A stretch of DNA of 64,000 nt from Firmicutes bacterium UBA4845 (GCA_002399975.1 DHER01000087.1:82517-146516); one strand, 5' to 3'. Shown: positions 17,520 through 26,538, numbered from the stretch's first letter. The notes: generated from the letters alone by a model not told the origin. A program made the numbers and translations.

Positions 17520-17741
17520 ATGCCGATGCAATTAAATGTGGGTGATATAGTAAGATTAAAAAAGAAACATCCTTGTGGAGGACATGAGTGGGAAATACTT
17601 CGTGTAGGCGCGGATTTTAGAATAAAATGTATTACATGTCAGAGGCAGGTATGGCTGCCTAGGCGTGAAATAGAAAGAAGAATAACAAAAATTGTAAGTC
17701 ATGCCGAATCTGATCAAAACAAGACAGAAGATGAGAAATGA
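17520..17741 (+). CDS. DUF951 family protein
   Basis: 73 residues. It has the characteristic VGDIVRLKKKHPCGGHEWEI start, then RVGADFRIKC and CQRQVWLPRREIERR, the DUF951 signature with four cysteines and histidines (C-G-G-H and C-x-x-C) that look like a small zinc site. The function is unknown. It is common near the parA/parB and serS loci of Clostridia. AAGGAG lies upstream, and it is 24 bases after yedF, so probably the last gene of that operon. Confidence 0.88.
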   Translation: MPMQLNVGDIVRLKKKHPCGGHEWEILRVGADFRIKCITCQRQVWLPRREIERRITKIVSHAESDQNKTEDEK

Positions 17742-17762
17742 CTAAAATAATTAAAATAATAG

Positions 17763-17791
17763 TTGACATATTAAATAAAATATTGTAAAAT
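17763..17791 (+). promoter_or_regulatory. Promoter of the pyrBIFKDE operon
   Basis: TTGACA (17763-17768), 17-base spacer, TAAAAT (17786-17791). Transcription would start near 17798, just before the first PyrR loop. Confidence 0.8.
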
Positions 17792-17814
17792 GACACAAAA
17801 GTGAATAACCTTTA

Positions 17815-17928
17815 ATCTGGCACAGAGAGGCTGGGAAGGAAAAATTGTATAAGTATATTGTTTAGAGGTCTTCCTGTGCATGGAAGACTTTATTATTGCT
17901 TTAAATTAGTCCTGAGAGGCTAAAAAGG
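17815..17928 (+). promoter_or_regulatory. PyrR-type RNA leader with two binding loops and an attenuator hairpin
   Basis: Two copies of the PyrR-recognised GAGAGGCT core are present: CAGAGAGGCTGGGAAGG near 17823-17839 and CCTGAGAGGCTAAAAAGG at 17911-17928. Between them is a hairpin GTCTTCC/GGAAGAC (17868-17874 and 17882-17888) followed by TTTATTATT, a terminator. The second loop overlaps the pyrB ribosome binding site. UMP- or UTP-bound PyrR should therefore favour termination and also mask pyrB translation. pyrR itself is outside the window. Confidence 0.8.
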
Positions 17929-17939
17929 AGGAAATAAAT

Positions 17940-18866
17940 ATGTTAAAAGGCAGAAGTTTAATTGAAACAGTAGATCTATCTCTTGAGGAGCTGGATGAAA
18001 TATTAAATTTATCTGATAAAATAAAAGCAAATCCAGCTGATTATACAAATGTATGCAAAGGAAGGATACTTGCTACACTGTTTTATGAACCGAGTACAAG
18101 GACACGTTTAAGCTTTGAAGCTGCAATGTTAAGGCTTGGTGGCAATGTAATGGGTTTTTCTTCAGCAAATTCAAGTTCGGTTGCAAAGGGAGAAAGTGTT
18201 GCCGATACTATAAGGACTGTTGCCTGCTATGCGGACATAGCAGCAATGAGGCATCCCAAAGAAGGAGCTCCAATGATTGCTTCAATGAATACAGATATGC
18301 CTGTTATAAATGCAGGTGACGGAGGCCATCAGCATCCTACACAGACGTTGACGGATTTATTTACTATAAGGTCAATCAAAGGAAGATTAAATAATTTTAC
18401 AATAGGTTTTTGTGGAGATTTGAAATTTGGCAGAACAGTTCATTCATTAATAAAAACACTGTCAAGATATGAAAATATAAAATTTGTACTGGTATCTCCT
18501 CAGGAACTTAAACTTCCCGATTATATTAGAGAGGAAGTACTAGTTAAAAAAAATTTGGAATTTATAGAAACTGAAAGACTTGAAGATGTAATAAAAGAAC
18601 TTGATATAATATATATGACAAGGGTTCAAAAGGAAAGATTCTTTAATGAAGCTGATTATATAAGGCTAAAAGATAGCTATATTTTAAATGCTGAAAAATT
18701 AAAAGAAGCAAAAGAAGACATGATAATTCTTCATCCTTTGCCAAGGGTAAATGAAATATCTGTAGAAGTAGACAATGACCCAAGGGCATGCTATTTTAAA
18801 CAAGCTAAATATGGCATGTATGCAAGAATGGCATTAATTATTAAATTATTGGGGGTTGAGAAATAA
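17940..18866 (+). CDS. pyrB: Aspartate carbamoyltransferase catalytic subunit
   Basis: 308 residues. The carbamoyl phosphate loop FYEPSTRTRLSFE has STRTR at 52-56. SVAKGES supplies the neighbouring-subunit loop. HQHPTQTLTDL and HPLPRVNEI complete the ATCase signature. It condenses carbamoyl phosphate and aspartate, the committed step to UMP. AAGGAGG precedes the ATG. The stop TAA overlaps the start of pyrI by one base. Confidence 0.98.
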   Translation: MLKGRSLIETVDLSLEELDEILNLSDKIKANPADYTNVCKGRILATLFYEPSTRTRLSFEAAMLRLGGNVMGFSSANSSSVAKGESVADTIRTVACYADIAAMRHPKEGAPMIASMNTDMPVINAGDGGHQHPTQTLTDLFTIRSIKGRLNNFTIGFCGDLKFGRTVHSLIKTLSRYENIKFVLVSPQELKLPDYIREEVLVKKNLEFIETERLEDVIKELDIIYMTRVQKERFFNEADYIRLKDSYILNAEKLKEAKEDMIILHPLPRVNEISVEVDNDPRACYFKQAKYGMYARMALIIKLLGVEK

Positions 18867-19291
18867 TGTTAAAAATAGACAGTGTTGAAAAAGGATTGGT
18901 ACTTGATCATATACAGGCAGGTAAGGCAATGGAATTGTATAGATATTTAAACCTAGATAAAATGGATTGCAGTGTTGCCATAATTAAGAATGCAAAAAGT
19001 AATAAAATGGGAAAAAAAGATATAATAAAGATAGAAAATAATATTAACATGGATTTAAAGGTACTTGGTTTTATAGACCCAAATATAACTATAAATATAA
19101 TTGATAAAGGTGAAATAATAAAAAAAATTGCTCTCGAATTGCCTGAAGAGGTTAACAATGTAATAAAGTGTAAAAATCCAAGATGTATTACGTCAATTGA
19201 ACAGGGAATTGTTCATAAATTTAAACTTGTTGACAGAAAGAAAAAAATATACCGCTGTGTATATTGTGACACAGCATATGAGCATAACTAA
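18866..19291 (+). CDS. pyrI: Aspartate carbamoyltransferase regulatory subunit
   Basis: 141 residues: an N-terminal nucleotide-binding domain (1-95) and a C-terminal zinc domain with four cysteines, C102, C107, C131 and C134 (CKNPRC and CVYC). It assembles with PyrB and gives allosteric control by CTP and ATP. A pyrI gene means this ATCase is the regulated enterobacterial-like form, unlike the unregulated enzyme of B. subtilis. The start overlaps the pyrB stop (TAATG). Confidence 0.96.
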   Translation: MLKIDSVEKGLVLDHIQAGKAMELYRYLNLDKMDCSVAIIKNAKSNKMGKKDIIKIENNINMDLKVLGFIDPNITINIIDKGEIIKKIALELPEEVNNVIKCKNPRCITSIEQGIVHKFKLVDRKKKIYRCVYCDTAYEHN

Positions 19292-19335
19292 GAACGGCTG
19301 ATGATATCATCAGCTATTTGTATATTGGAGGGAAT

Positions 19336-20226
19336 ATGATTGTTGATGAATTGTACGACCACGTTGTGGAAAAGGGACATGTTTGTGTAGGACTTGATAC
19401 AGATTACAGCTATCTTCCGATAGATTTTGCCGAAAAATTTTCATCTAAGGAAGAAGCTATATTTAATTTTAACAAAGAGATAATTGATGCAACATATGAT
19501 GTAGCGGCATGTTACAAAATTCAGATAGCGTATTATGAGGCTTTCGGTATAGGGGGGATGAAGGCATATTCAGATACCCTTAAATATATTAAAAAGAAGG
19601 ACCAAATTTCAATTGCAGATATAAAAAGAGGAGATATTTCAAAAACAGCACAAATGTATGCTCGTGGTCACTTTACAGGAGATTTTGAGGCGGATTTTGT
19701 TACACTTAATCCATATATGGGTATAAGTGACAGTATAGAACCATTTATGAAATACATTGAGGAAAACAACAAAGGGATATTTATTTTAGTTAGAACTTCA
19801 AATAAAGGATCTAAAGATTTTCAATATAAAAAAAATAAGGATGGAGTGCCTTTATACGAAACAGTTGCTGAAAAAATACAGCAGCTAGCTGAAAAAAAAT
19901 TAGGTAAATGCGGCTTCAGCTCTGTTGGAGCAGTTGTGGGTGCCGTTAACAATGATAATAGCAGGTTGCTCAGGAAAAAATTAAAGTCTGCATTCCTGTT
20001 GATACCGGGCTATGGTGCTCAAGGAGGAAAAGCAGAGGACATTGCAGCGTATTTGATTAATGGTAACGGTGCAGTAGTTAATTCTTCAAGGGGTATACTG
20101 CTGGCTTATAAAGATAAAAAGAACGGGGACAAAAATTTTGGATTGTGTGCACGTGAGCAGTCAATATTTATGAAAGAAAGCATAAGGTCATGCATTTGGA
20201 GGTCCAATGAAAGTTTTAAAGAGTAA
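19336..20226 (+). CDS. pyrF: Orotidine 5'-phosphate decarboxylase (type 2)
   Basis: About 296 residues. It starts near VCVGLDTDYSYLP and has the catalytic lysine in ADIKRGDI, the signature of OMP decarboxylase. The length and pattern are of the long subfamily 2. It converts OMP to UMP. I take ATG 19336, behind TTGGAGGG, not an in-frame ATG at 19318. The 3' end overlaps the pyrK start by 20 bases, indicating coupled translation. Confidence 0.96.
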   Translation: MIVDELYDHVVEKGHVCVGLDTDYSYLPIDFAEKFSSKEEAIFNFNKEIIDATYDVAACYKIQIAYYEAFGIGGMKAYSDTLKYIKKKDQISIADIKRGDISKTAQMYARGHFTGDFEADFVTLNPYMGISDSIEPFMKYIEENNKGIFILVRTSNKGSKDFQYKKNKDGVPLYETVAEKIQQLAEKKLGKCGFSSVGAVVGAVNNDNSRLLRKKLKSAFLLIPGYGAQGGKAEDIAAYLINGNGAVVNSSRGILLAYKDKKNGDKNFGLCAREQSIFMKESIRSCIWRSNESFKE

Positions 20227-20929
20227 AATAGTATTTAATCAGTGCAGGGTAAATAATATTTATGAACTAAAGGTTGATTTTTCCGGGAATATTATTCCGG
20301 GACAGTTTTTTATGATTAAGCCTTTAGATAATTCTTTTTTACTGCCTCGTCCACTGAGTGTAAATGATGTAAACGGAAAAAAAACAACTTTTTTGTATAG
20401 GGCTGAAGGCATTGGAACGACTAAAATAAGCAAAATGAAAGCAGGGGACGAATTACAGTTGTTCGGACCTTTAGGCAACGGATTTGATATTAATAAACTA
20501 CATGGCAGAACAGCGGTTGTTGGAGGAGGTATTGGAATTGCCCCTCTTCTGTATTTAACAAAATTACTTGGTAAAAACGTAGATGCATATTTGGGTTTTA
20601 AGGATATTACTTACAATGTATGTGAATTTGAAAAATATGCAGGAAACACAATAGTAGTCACTGAAAATGGAAGCACCGGTAAGAAAGGATTTGTGACTAA
20701 TTATGTGGAATATGGCAGATATGATGCAATTGTTGGATGTGGACCTGAAATTATGATGACTAAAATAATTTATGAATGCATGAAAAGGAATATAAAATGC
20801 TATGTATCCCTTGAAAGGAGAATGGCATGTGGAATTGGTGCATGCCTGGGATGTTCAGTTATGACAAGGAACGGAATTAAAAGAACGTGCAAGGACGGGC
20901 CGGTTTTTTCCGGCGACGAATTAATTTGA
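20207..20929 (+). CDS. pyrK: Dihydroorotate dehydrogenase B electron-transfer subunit
   Basis: 240 residues. The FAD-binding domain has RPLSVND. The NAD-binding domain starts VGGGIGIAPLLYL. A [2Fe-2S] site uses C208, C213, C216 and C228 (MACGIGACLGC then RTCKDGPVF). It passes electrons from PyrD to NAD+. GGAGG precedes ATG 20207 and lies within pyrF. pyrD follows after ten bases. Confidence 0.97.
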   Translation: MKVLKSKIVFNQCRVNNIYELKVDFSGNIIPGQFFMIKPLDNSFLLPRPLSVNDVNGKKTTFLYRAEGIGTTKISKMKAGDELQLFGPLGNGFDINKLHGRTAVVGGGIGIAPLLYLTKLLGKNVDAYLGFKDITYNVCEFEKYAGNTIVVTENGSTGKKGFVTNYVEYGRYDAIVGCGPEIMMTKIIYECMKRNIKCYVSLERRMACGIGACLGCSVMTRNGIKRTCKDGPVFSGDELI

Positions 20930-20939
20930 TGGTGATAAA

Positions 20940-21842
20940 ATGGCTGATTTAAAAACTAATGTAATGGGAATAGAGTTTAAAAATCCTATTTTGACAGCAT
21001 CCGGTACATTTGGTTTCGGAGAAGAATTTTCGAAATTATATGATTTATCAGTATTAGGAGGTATATGCAGCAAAGGACTTACGCTACATGAGAGAAACGG
21101 TAATACCGGGATAAGGCTCTGGGAAACACCTATGGGATTAATTAACAGTATAGGCCTTCAAAATCCAGGGGTTGATAGTTTTATAAACCGGGAACTTCCA
21201 AGGATGAAAAACTATAACACAGTTATAATTGCAAATCTCGGAGGAAACTGTCAGGAAGATTATTTTGCTGGAATTTACAAATTAAACGATTCAGTAGTTG
21301 ATTTAATAGAACTTAATATTTCATGTCCCAATATAAAGGAAGGCGGCTTATCCTTTGGTATAAAATCTTCAATAGCATATAATATGGTTTCAAAAATCAG
21401 GAAGATTTGCAAAAAACCACTGATGGTTAAACTATCTCCTAATGCAGAAAATATTTCAGAAATGGCAATAGCTTGTGAAGAGGCAGGAGCAGATGGCATA
21501 TCACTTATAAATACAATTCAATCTATGGCTGTTGACATTAAGCGAAGAAAACCAGTATTTGATAATATTTATGCTGGACTGTCAGGCCCGTGTGTGAAGC
21601 CTATTGCTTTGCGTATGGTTCATGAAGCGGTAAAATCTGTTAAAATTCCCGTTTGTGGTTTAGGTGGAATAATGAGCTCTGAAGATGTTATAGAATTTAT
21701 AATGGTAGGCGCGTCATTGGTTCAAATAGGTACTGCAAACTTTATAAAGCCAACTGCCGCAATGGATATTATAAATGATCTTACAAAATATATGGACAGA
21801 GAAGGAATAAAAACATTGGATGAAATAAGAGGTATAATATAA
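20940..21842 (+). CDS. pyrD: Dihydroorotate dehydrogenase B catalytic subunit
   Basis: 300 residues with the type 1B pattern: ILTASGTFGFGEEF near residue 17, the catalytic cysteine C129 in LNISCPNI, and VCGLGGIMSSEDVIEF for phosphate and FMN binding. It oxidises dihydroorotate to orotate and is NAD-linked through the PyrK subunit encoded just upstream. GGTGATAAAATG gives the start. Confidence 0.97.
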   Translation: MADLKTNVMGIEFKNPILTASGTFGFGEEFSKLYDLSVLGGICSKGLTLHERNGNTGIRLWETPMGLINSIGLQNPGVDSFINRELPRMKNYNTVIIANLGGNCQEDYFAGIYKLNDSVVDLIELNISCPNIKEGGLSFGIKSSIAYNMVSKIRKICKKPLMVKLSPNAENISEMAIACEEAGADGISLINTIQSMAVDIKRRKPVFDNIYAGLSGPCVKPIALRMVHEAVKSVKIPVCGLGGIMSSEDVIEFIMVGASLVQIGTANFIKPTAAMDIINDLTKYMDREGIKTLDEIRGII

Positions 21843-21867
21843 AATTAAATATTAATGTGGAGGAAAT

Positions 21868-22431
21868 ATGAGTATAGAAGTAGCTGAAATATTAAAGGAA
21901 TGCGGAGCGTTGATGGAGGGACACTTTTTGTTGTCATCAGGTAGACACAGCAACATGTATTGCCAGTGTGCAAAGCTTATGCAGTATCCATCCAAAACTG
22001 AAAAGGTAATATCAGTAGTTGCAAATAAAGTTAAAAATTTAGAAATAGATGTAATAGTAGGTCCGGCAATAGGTGGTATAACAGCTGCATATGAACTTGG
22101 CAGGCAATTGGGGATTAGGACAATTTTTACAGAAAGAGAAAATAATATTATGGCTCTCCGCCGAGGTTTTAAAATAAATCCAGGAGAAAAAATATTGATT
22201 ATGGAAGATGTGGTAACAACAGGTAAATCTTCCATTGAAACAGCAAATGCCTTAGAATATTTCGGCGGTAATGTAATAGGTATAGGCTGTATAGTAGACA
22301 GAAATGTAAGTAAAATACAACTACCTGTTTACAGTGCTTCAGAATTAAAGTTTGAAACATATGATCCTGATGTTTGTCCTTTGTGCATGAACGGATCAAA
22401 GCCTGTTAAGCCAGGAAGCAGAAAGTTTTAA
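21868..22431 (+). CDS. pyrE: Orotate phosphoribosyltransferase
   Basis: 187 residues. The PRPP-binding motif MEDVVTTGKS is at 112-121, and VGPAIGGITAAYELGRQLG precedes it. It joins orotate and PRPP to OMP, used by PyrF. It is the last gene of the pyr operon, behind GGAGG. No convincing terminator follows directly. The C-terminus carries a CPLCMNG pair of cysteines common in the clostridial form. Confidence 0.96.
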   Translation: MSIEVAEILKECGALMEGHFLLSSGRHSNMYCQCAKLMQYPSKTEKVISVVANKVKNLEIDVIVGPAIGGITAAYELGRQLGIRTIFTERENNIMALRRGFKINPGEKILIMEDVVTTGKSSIETANALEYFGGNVIGIGCIVDRNVSKIQLPVYSASELKFETYDPDVCPLCMNGSKPVKPGSRKF

Positions 22432-22507
22432 CAATAAATAGTGTTGCAACAAGCTTATTATGATACTTGTATTTCCGAGGAAATAGAATATGAGTATAAA
22501 TACAATC

Positions 22508-22546
22508 TTGACACATAAGATTTAATATTGAATGTTAAATCTTATG
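22508..22546 (+). promoter_or_regulatory. Perfect 12-bp inverted repeat overlapping a TTGACA promoter element
   Basis: CATAAGATTTAA (22514-22525) and TTAAATCTTATG (22535-22546) form a perfect palindrome with a 9-base spacer. A TTGACA (22508-22513) abuts its left side, and the ribosome binding site of the deacetylase gene follows at once. It looks like an operator over a promoter, or an RNA hairpin near the start. No T tract follows, so it is not a normal terminator. Confidence 0.55.
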
Positions 22547-22556
22547 AGGTGATTTC

Positions 22557-23411
22557 TTGTTTTCTATAAAAACTAAAAATGTTTTATTAATATTGATAAT
22601 TATAATGATTACAGTTTTAGCTGTTTTTACCCCGGCGGCCAATGTAATTTACACAGCGTCAAAGCCTTCATTGAGGCTCCCAATAATAATGTATCATCAT
22701 GTTTTAAAAGATAGTAGAAAATTAGGGAAATATACGGTTTCCCCAAAGGAAATAGAAGGAGACATAATATATTTAAAACAACATGGCTATACAACTATCG
22801 TTATGGAAGATTTAATAAATTTTGTTTATAACGGAGGAGAACTTCCGGAAAAACCTATAATGCTTACTTTTGATGATGGATATTACAGTAATTATGTGTA
22901 TGCGCTTCCTATTTTAGAAAAATATGACTGCAAGGCTGTAATTTCAATAACAGGAGATTATATAGATAAAAGTACGGAAGAAGGGGATTTAAACCCGGCA
23001 TATTCTTACTTGACATGGGATTTGGTTAAAGAGCTGACTGAATCAGATTATGTGGAAATTCAGAACCACTCTTATGGAATGCATGAGATATGTGATAGAA
23101 AAGGATGTGCAATAATGAAAGGAGAAGGGTATGATGATTATTCTAAAAAAATGATTAATGATATAGGCAGGCTCCAAGAAGTTATTGAAGGGAAAACTGG
23201 GTACAGGCCTACGACTTTTACATATCCATATGGCTTTATATGCGTGGAATGTAATAAGATACTAAAAGATATGGGTTTTTTGGCTACATTGTCCTGCTAC
23301 GAGGGTGTAAATATTTTAACAGGAAAAGAAGATGAATTGTATGAGCTTAAAAGGTTTAACAGACCCAGCGGAATAAACCGGGAAAAATTTTTTAATAAAT
23401 TTAATAAATAA
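22557..23411 (+). CDS. Polysaccharide deacetylase family protein (NodB domain), exported
   Basis: 284 residues. An N-terminal hydrophobic segment at about 8-30 is a signal anchor. The NodB core follows: MYHHVL, the metal and catalytic aspartate motif TFDDGYYSNY, HSYGMH with the metal histidines, and TFTYPYG. Family members remove acetyl groups from peptidoglycan or other cell-wall sugars. The start is TTG 22557 behind GAGGTGAT. It lies alone between pyrE and two tRNA genes and has a palindromic candidate operator upstream. Confidence 0.9.
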   Translation: MFSIKTKNVLLILIIIMITVLAVFTPAANVIYTASKPSLRLPIIMYHHVLKDSRKLGKYTVSPKEIEGDIIYLKQHGYTTIVMEDLINFVYNGGELPEKPIMLTFDDGYYSNYVYALPILEKYDCKAVISITGDYIDKSTEEGDLNPAYSYLTWDLVKELTESDYVEIQNHSYGMHEICDRKGCAIMKGEGYDDYSKKMINDIGRLQEVIEGKTGYRPTTFTYPYGFICVECNKILKDMGFLATLSCYEGVNILTGKEDELYELKRFNRPSGINREKFFNKFNK

Positions 23412-23468
23412 ACAGTTTACAATTCGTCTAAATTGTATTAAGATAATATGTGTGCTTTAAATGCATAT

Positions 23469-23544
23469 GCTACTGTGGCGTAGCTGGTAGCGCAACTGAT
23501 TCGTAATCAGTAGGTCAGCGGTTCGAATCCGCTCAGTAGCTCCA
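23469..23544 (+). tRNA. tRNA-Thr (CGT)
   Basis: Full cloverleaf: acceptor GCTACTG pairs with CAGTAGC, anticodon arm CTGAT/ATCAG closes loop TCGTA with anticodon CGT, T arm GCGGTTCGAATCCGC. CCA is encoded (23542-23544). A TTTACA/TAAGAT promoter-like pair lies about 50 bases upstream. Confidence 0.95.
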
Positions 23545-23560
23545 GTAATAATAAATGAAT

Positions 23561-23631
23561 GCGGGTGTGGCTTAGTGGTAGAGCACCGGCTTCCCAAGCC
23601 GGTTGTGTGGGTTCGATTCCCATCACCCGCT
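23561..23631 (+). tRNA. tRNA-Gly (CCC)
   Basis: Acceptor GCGGGTG pairs with CACCCGC, anticodon loop TTCCCAA reads CCC (glycine GGG), T arm GTGGGTTCGATTCCCAT. CCA is not encoded. It lies 17 bases after tRNA-Thr, so probably cotranscribed. Confidence 0.95.
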
Positions 23632-23672
23632 TGTAAATGTGAAAATCTAAAACAACAAATAAACTTTTTAAT

Positions 23673-25907
23673 TTATTTTAAAAATCTGCTTACTTTTCCT
23701 GTATAATAATAGGATAGACGATGTAGTGCCCGAGTGCTTGCAATATACAAAAGATTTTTATCATATTTAGTATTATAGTTTTTATTGTTAGTACCATAAA
23801 CCATTACAGAATCAAATTCTAGCCCCTTTGCTAAATAAACCGGTATAATGATTGTCCCTGTTATCTTTTGTTCACCTATGTAGTCGACAAGGTTCACATC
23901 AATTTTTCTTTTCAGACGGAAATACAGATTTGCAGCTTCTTTTCTGCTTTTGCATATTATTGCAACCGAATTATAGCCCTGTGCCTTATATTTAGCTACG
24001 TCTTCAATGATTTTTTTTTCAAGGTTTTCACTGCTTTTTTTATAAACAATCTGAGGTTCTTCTTCGCTGCGCTTAAAGTATTCTGTATCTATGTTTTTAT
24101 CTAAAAATCTTTCACTGAATCGGCTTATTTCATAAGAATTTCTATAGCTTTTGTTCAGGTAAATTTTATTATATTTTCTGAAATTGAAGATAGAAATTAT
24201 TTCATTATAAAGAGAAATGTCACAGTTCTTTTCAGCAGCCTGGTTTATGTCACCAACAATTGTAAATCTGGCTTCTTTAAATAAATTTTTCAGAACATAA
24301 TAGTGCATTGAATAATAATCCTGGGCTTCGTCAACAACAACCTGCTTGATCCCACTTATTGAATCTGTACCTTCAGATTTGATTTTCATATACATCATTG
24401 CAATTCCATCCATATAAGGAATGTTACATGGGTCTGCTATTGATTTGTTTGTATAGTCAATAATTTTTTCAATATTATCAGGTAAAGTTAAACCCTTTGA
24501 TATTTTTTTAAATACGTCTTTGCTGCTAAATAATTTTTTGTACAAATCATATGTGCTGAATTCAGTAAATTTGTGAAGCTTATTTAAAAAATCAATGGTT
24601 TCTTTGGCTGCTAACACTCTTGTAAAGGCCTTAGTTTCAAATTCATGGCGATCTAATTTATTAACCGCTTTTTCAATTTTACTTCTTCTGACAATTTTTT
24701 TATCTTTTACTTTTTCCATTATTCTGTTTTCAATAATCTTTAGTTTCTTTGCAGGTGCCATATTAATTTTTTTGTTTAAGAAGAATGTTTTTAACAGTTG
24801 GCGGTTTTCAATGACTTCATTGTTAAAATATACATCCTCAAAAGGTATTAAGTTGCGTCCGAAATATATTATAAATCTATTTATAATTTCTAAGAATACA
24901 GACGAACCTTTAAAAACATCATAAGTTCTTAAAAATGTCTTTTCTTCTTCCGTTTTTGCACATATTATATTCTCAAAGTTCTCACTTTTTGTTTTTATAG
25001 ACAACTTATTGTTAAAAAGTTTCATAAAAATATTTTCAAAGGTGTATTCACTTATATTATCCTCTCCAAGTTCTGGGAGAACATTGGAAATATATTTTGA
25101 AAATAAGGTATTTGGTGAAATTACAATAACATTGTTGGCGTTTAATTTTAGATTTAATCCTTGATACAACAAAAATGCAATTCTATGGAGTGCAACCGAA
25201 GATTTTCCACTTCCTGCAACTCCCTGAACTACTAACAGGTCATTATCCAAATCACGTATTATTAAATCCTGTTGTTTTTGGATTGTTTCAACTATGGTTT
25301 TCATTTTTGGAGTCATTTTTTTTGATAATGCTTCAATAAGTATTTCGTCAACAATATTTACATTGCTGTCAAAAAAGTATTCTAATTTACCTTTTGAAAT
25401 TTTATATTGCCTTTTTAGTGAAACATTTCCTTTTATGGTGCCTGATGGAGCCTTATATTCAACAGGTCCTAACTCAGAACGATAATATACACTTGATATA
25501 GGAGCACGCCAATCGTAGACTTTTATTTTATGTGTTTCGTCATCCATTAAATTAAAAAGCCCGATATATATTTTTTCAGTGTCATCAAAACCTTCTTCTG
25601 TAAAATCAATTCTTGAAAAATATGGGCTGTCAATCATTTTTTTATACTTCTCTACACGTTTTTCAAGCTCTGTATAACTGAATGTTTGAGAATTAAGAGC
25701 TGTTAAATATTGATTTAAATCTGAAAGTTTATTAAAATCAGTTGAGTAGTGAGCAGTATTTTCCCACATATCCTTTCTTGCGGCGATAAGATCGGATTTT
25801 TGCTTATCTAATTCTGTTGTTTCAACATCTAATTTAAAATTCAGTAAATCAATTATTTCCTTAAGGTAGTTTGCTTCCTCCACGTATTTGTCATTGTACT
25901 CGGTCAT
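23673..25907 (-). CDS. helD: RNA polymerase recycling motor HelD (UvrD-like helicase)
   Basis: 744 residues. A long N-terminal coiled coil (1-95), then VYDWRAPISSVYY, which is characteristic of HelD. Walker A GVAGSGKS is at 229-236, a Walker B/helicase motif VVDEAQDYY near 526, and a C-terminal AKGLEFDSV and YIASTRA. HelD inserts its arms into RNA polymerase channels and uses ATP to dislodge stalled polymerase from DNA. AAGGGG precedes the ATG at 25907. It stands alone on the minus strand. Confidence 0.92.
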   Translation of the reverse strand: MTEYNDKYVEEANYLKEIIDLLNFKLDVETTELDKQKSDLIAARKDMWENTAHYSTDFNKLSDLNQYLTALNSQTFSYTELEKRVEKYKKMIDSPYFSRIDFTEEGFDDTEKIYIGLFNLMDDETHKIKVYDWRAPISSVYYRSELGPVEYKAPSGTIKGNVSLKRQYKISKGKLEYFFDSNVNIVDEILIEALSKKMTPKMKTIVETIQKQQDLIIRDLDNDLLVVQGVAGSGKSSVALHRIAFLLYQGLNLKLNANNVIVISPNTLFSKYISNVLPELGEDNISEYTFENIFMKLFNNKLSIKTKSENFENIICAKTEEEKTFLRTYDVFKGSSVFLEIINRFIIYFGRNLIPFEDVYFNNEVIENRQLLKTFFLNKKINMAPAKKLKIIENRIMEKVKDKKIVRRSKIEKAVNKLDRHEFETKAFTRVLAAKETIDFLNKLHKFTEFSTYDLYKKLFSSKDVFKKISKGLTLPDNIEKIIDYTNKSIADPCNIPYMDGIAMMYMKIKSEGTDSISGIKQVVVDEAQDYYSMHYYVLKNLFKEARFTIVGDINQAAEKNCDISLYNEIISIFNFRKYNKIYLNKSYRNSYEISRFSERFLDKNIDTEYFKRSEEEPQIVYKKSSENLEKKIIEDVAKYKAQGYNSVAIICKSRKEAANLYFRLKRKIDVNLVDYIGEQKITGTIIIPVYLAKGLEFDSVMVYGTNNKNYNTKYDKNLLYIASTRALHRLSYYYTGKVSRFLK

Positions 25908-26016
25908 CTTATATCCCCTTTTATATTAATGAACTATTAATTATAAATTGAAATTTAATACTTTATTATATCATATTATACATTATATGAAAAGGAAAAA
26001 ATTTCTACAACTTGTG

Positions 26017-26046
26017 TTGACAATTTTTCTTTTGAAATGATATATT
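26017..26046 (+). promoter_or_regulatory. Candidate promoter of the psiE-like gene
   Basis: TTGACA at 26017-26022 and TATATT at 26041-26046, 18-base spacer, 23 bases before the ATG. Confidence 0.6.
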
Positions 26047-26068
26047 TATATAATTAGGAGATATTAAA

Positions 26069-26524
26069 ATGAAAGATAATTTTATTGAAGAAAACTTTAA
26101 GAAAGCTATCCATGGAATAGAAATCATTATCGCTGTTATTCTGATGATCGGAATTATTATTGGACTGACCGATTTGATTAAATACCTTTTGGAAATTCTG
26201 AAATCACCTCCAAGTGAATCCTATGATCTTTTTCAGTCCTTTCTCGGACATGCATTGTTGTTGATTGTAGGTGCAGAACTTATATCAATGATCTTATATC
26301 ATTCTAATAGGGCACTTCTCGAATTGTTACTTTTTGTAATAGCCAGGAAAATGCTGATATACGCCTATACTATGACAGATCTGGTATTAGGATCGATTGC
26401 AATCACAATTGTATTTGCTACATTGAGATATTTAATTAAAAATAATAAGGAATTTTCAAAGGACACTGGAGAGAAAGATGTAAAAGTAGTTCCGGATGGA
26501 AGCAGAAACGAAAAATGGCAGTAA
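26069..26524 (+). CDS. PsiE-like small membrane protein (phosphate-starvation-inducible family)
   Basis: 151 residues with four hydrophobic segments (about 16-40, 60-82, 84-103 and 108-125) separated by short loops. The region HALLLIVGAELISMILYH, together with RALLELLLFVIARKMLI, matches the PsiE family of four-helix membrane proteins of unknown function. AGGAG lies before the ATG. The stop codon sits inside a terminator hairpin. The tail after residue 130 is hydrophilic. Confidence 0.75.
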   Translation: MKDNFIEENFKKAIHGIEIIIAVILMIGIIIGLTDLIKYLLEILKSPPSESYDLFQSFLGHALLLIVGAELISMILYHSNRALLELLLFVIARKMLIYAYTMTDLVLGSIAITIVFATLRYLIKNNKEFSKDTGEKDVKVVPDGSRNEKWQ

Positions 26525-26538
26525 GTTACTGCTGTTTT
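26518..26538 (+). terminator. Terminator overlapping the psiE stop codon
   Basis: GCAGT and ACTGC arms (palindrome 26518-26532) with a short loop, followed by TGTTTTAG. Confidence 0.55.
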
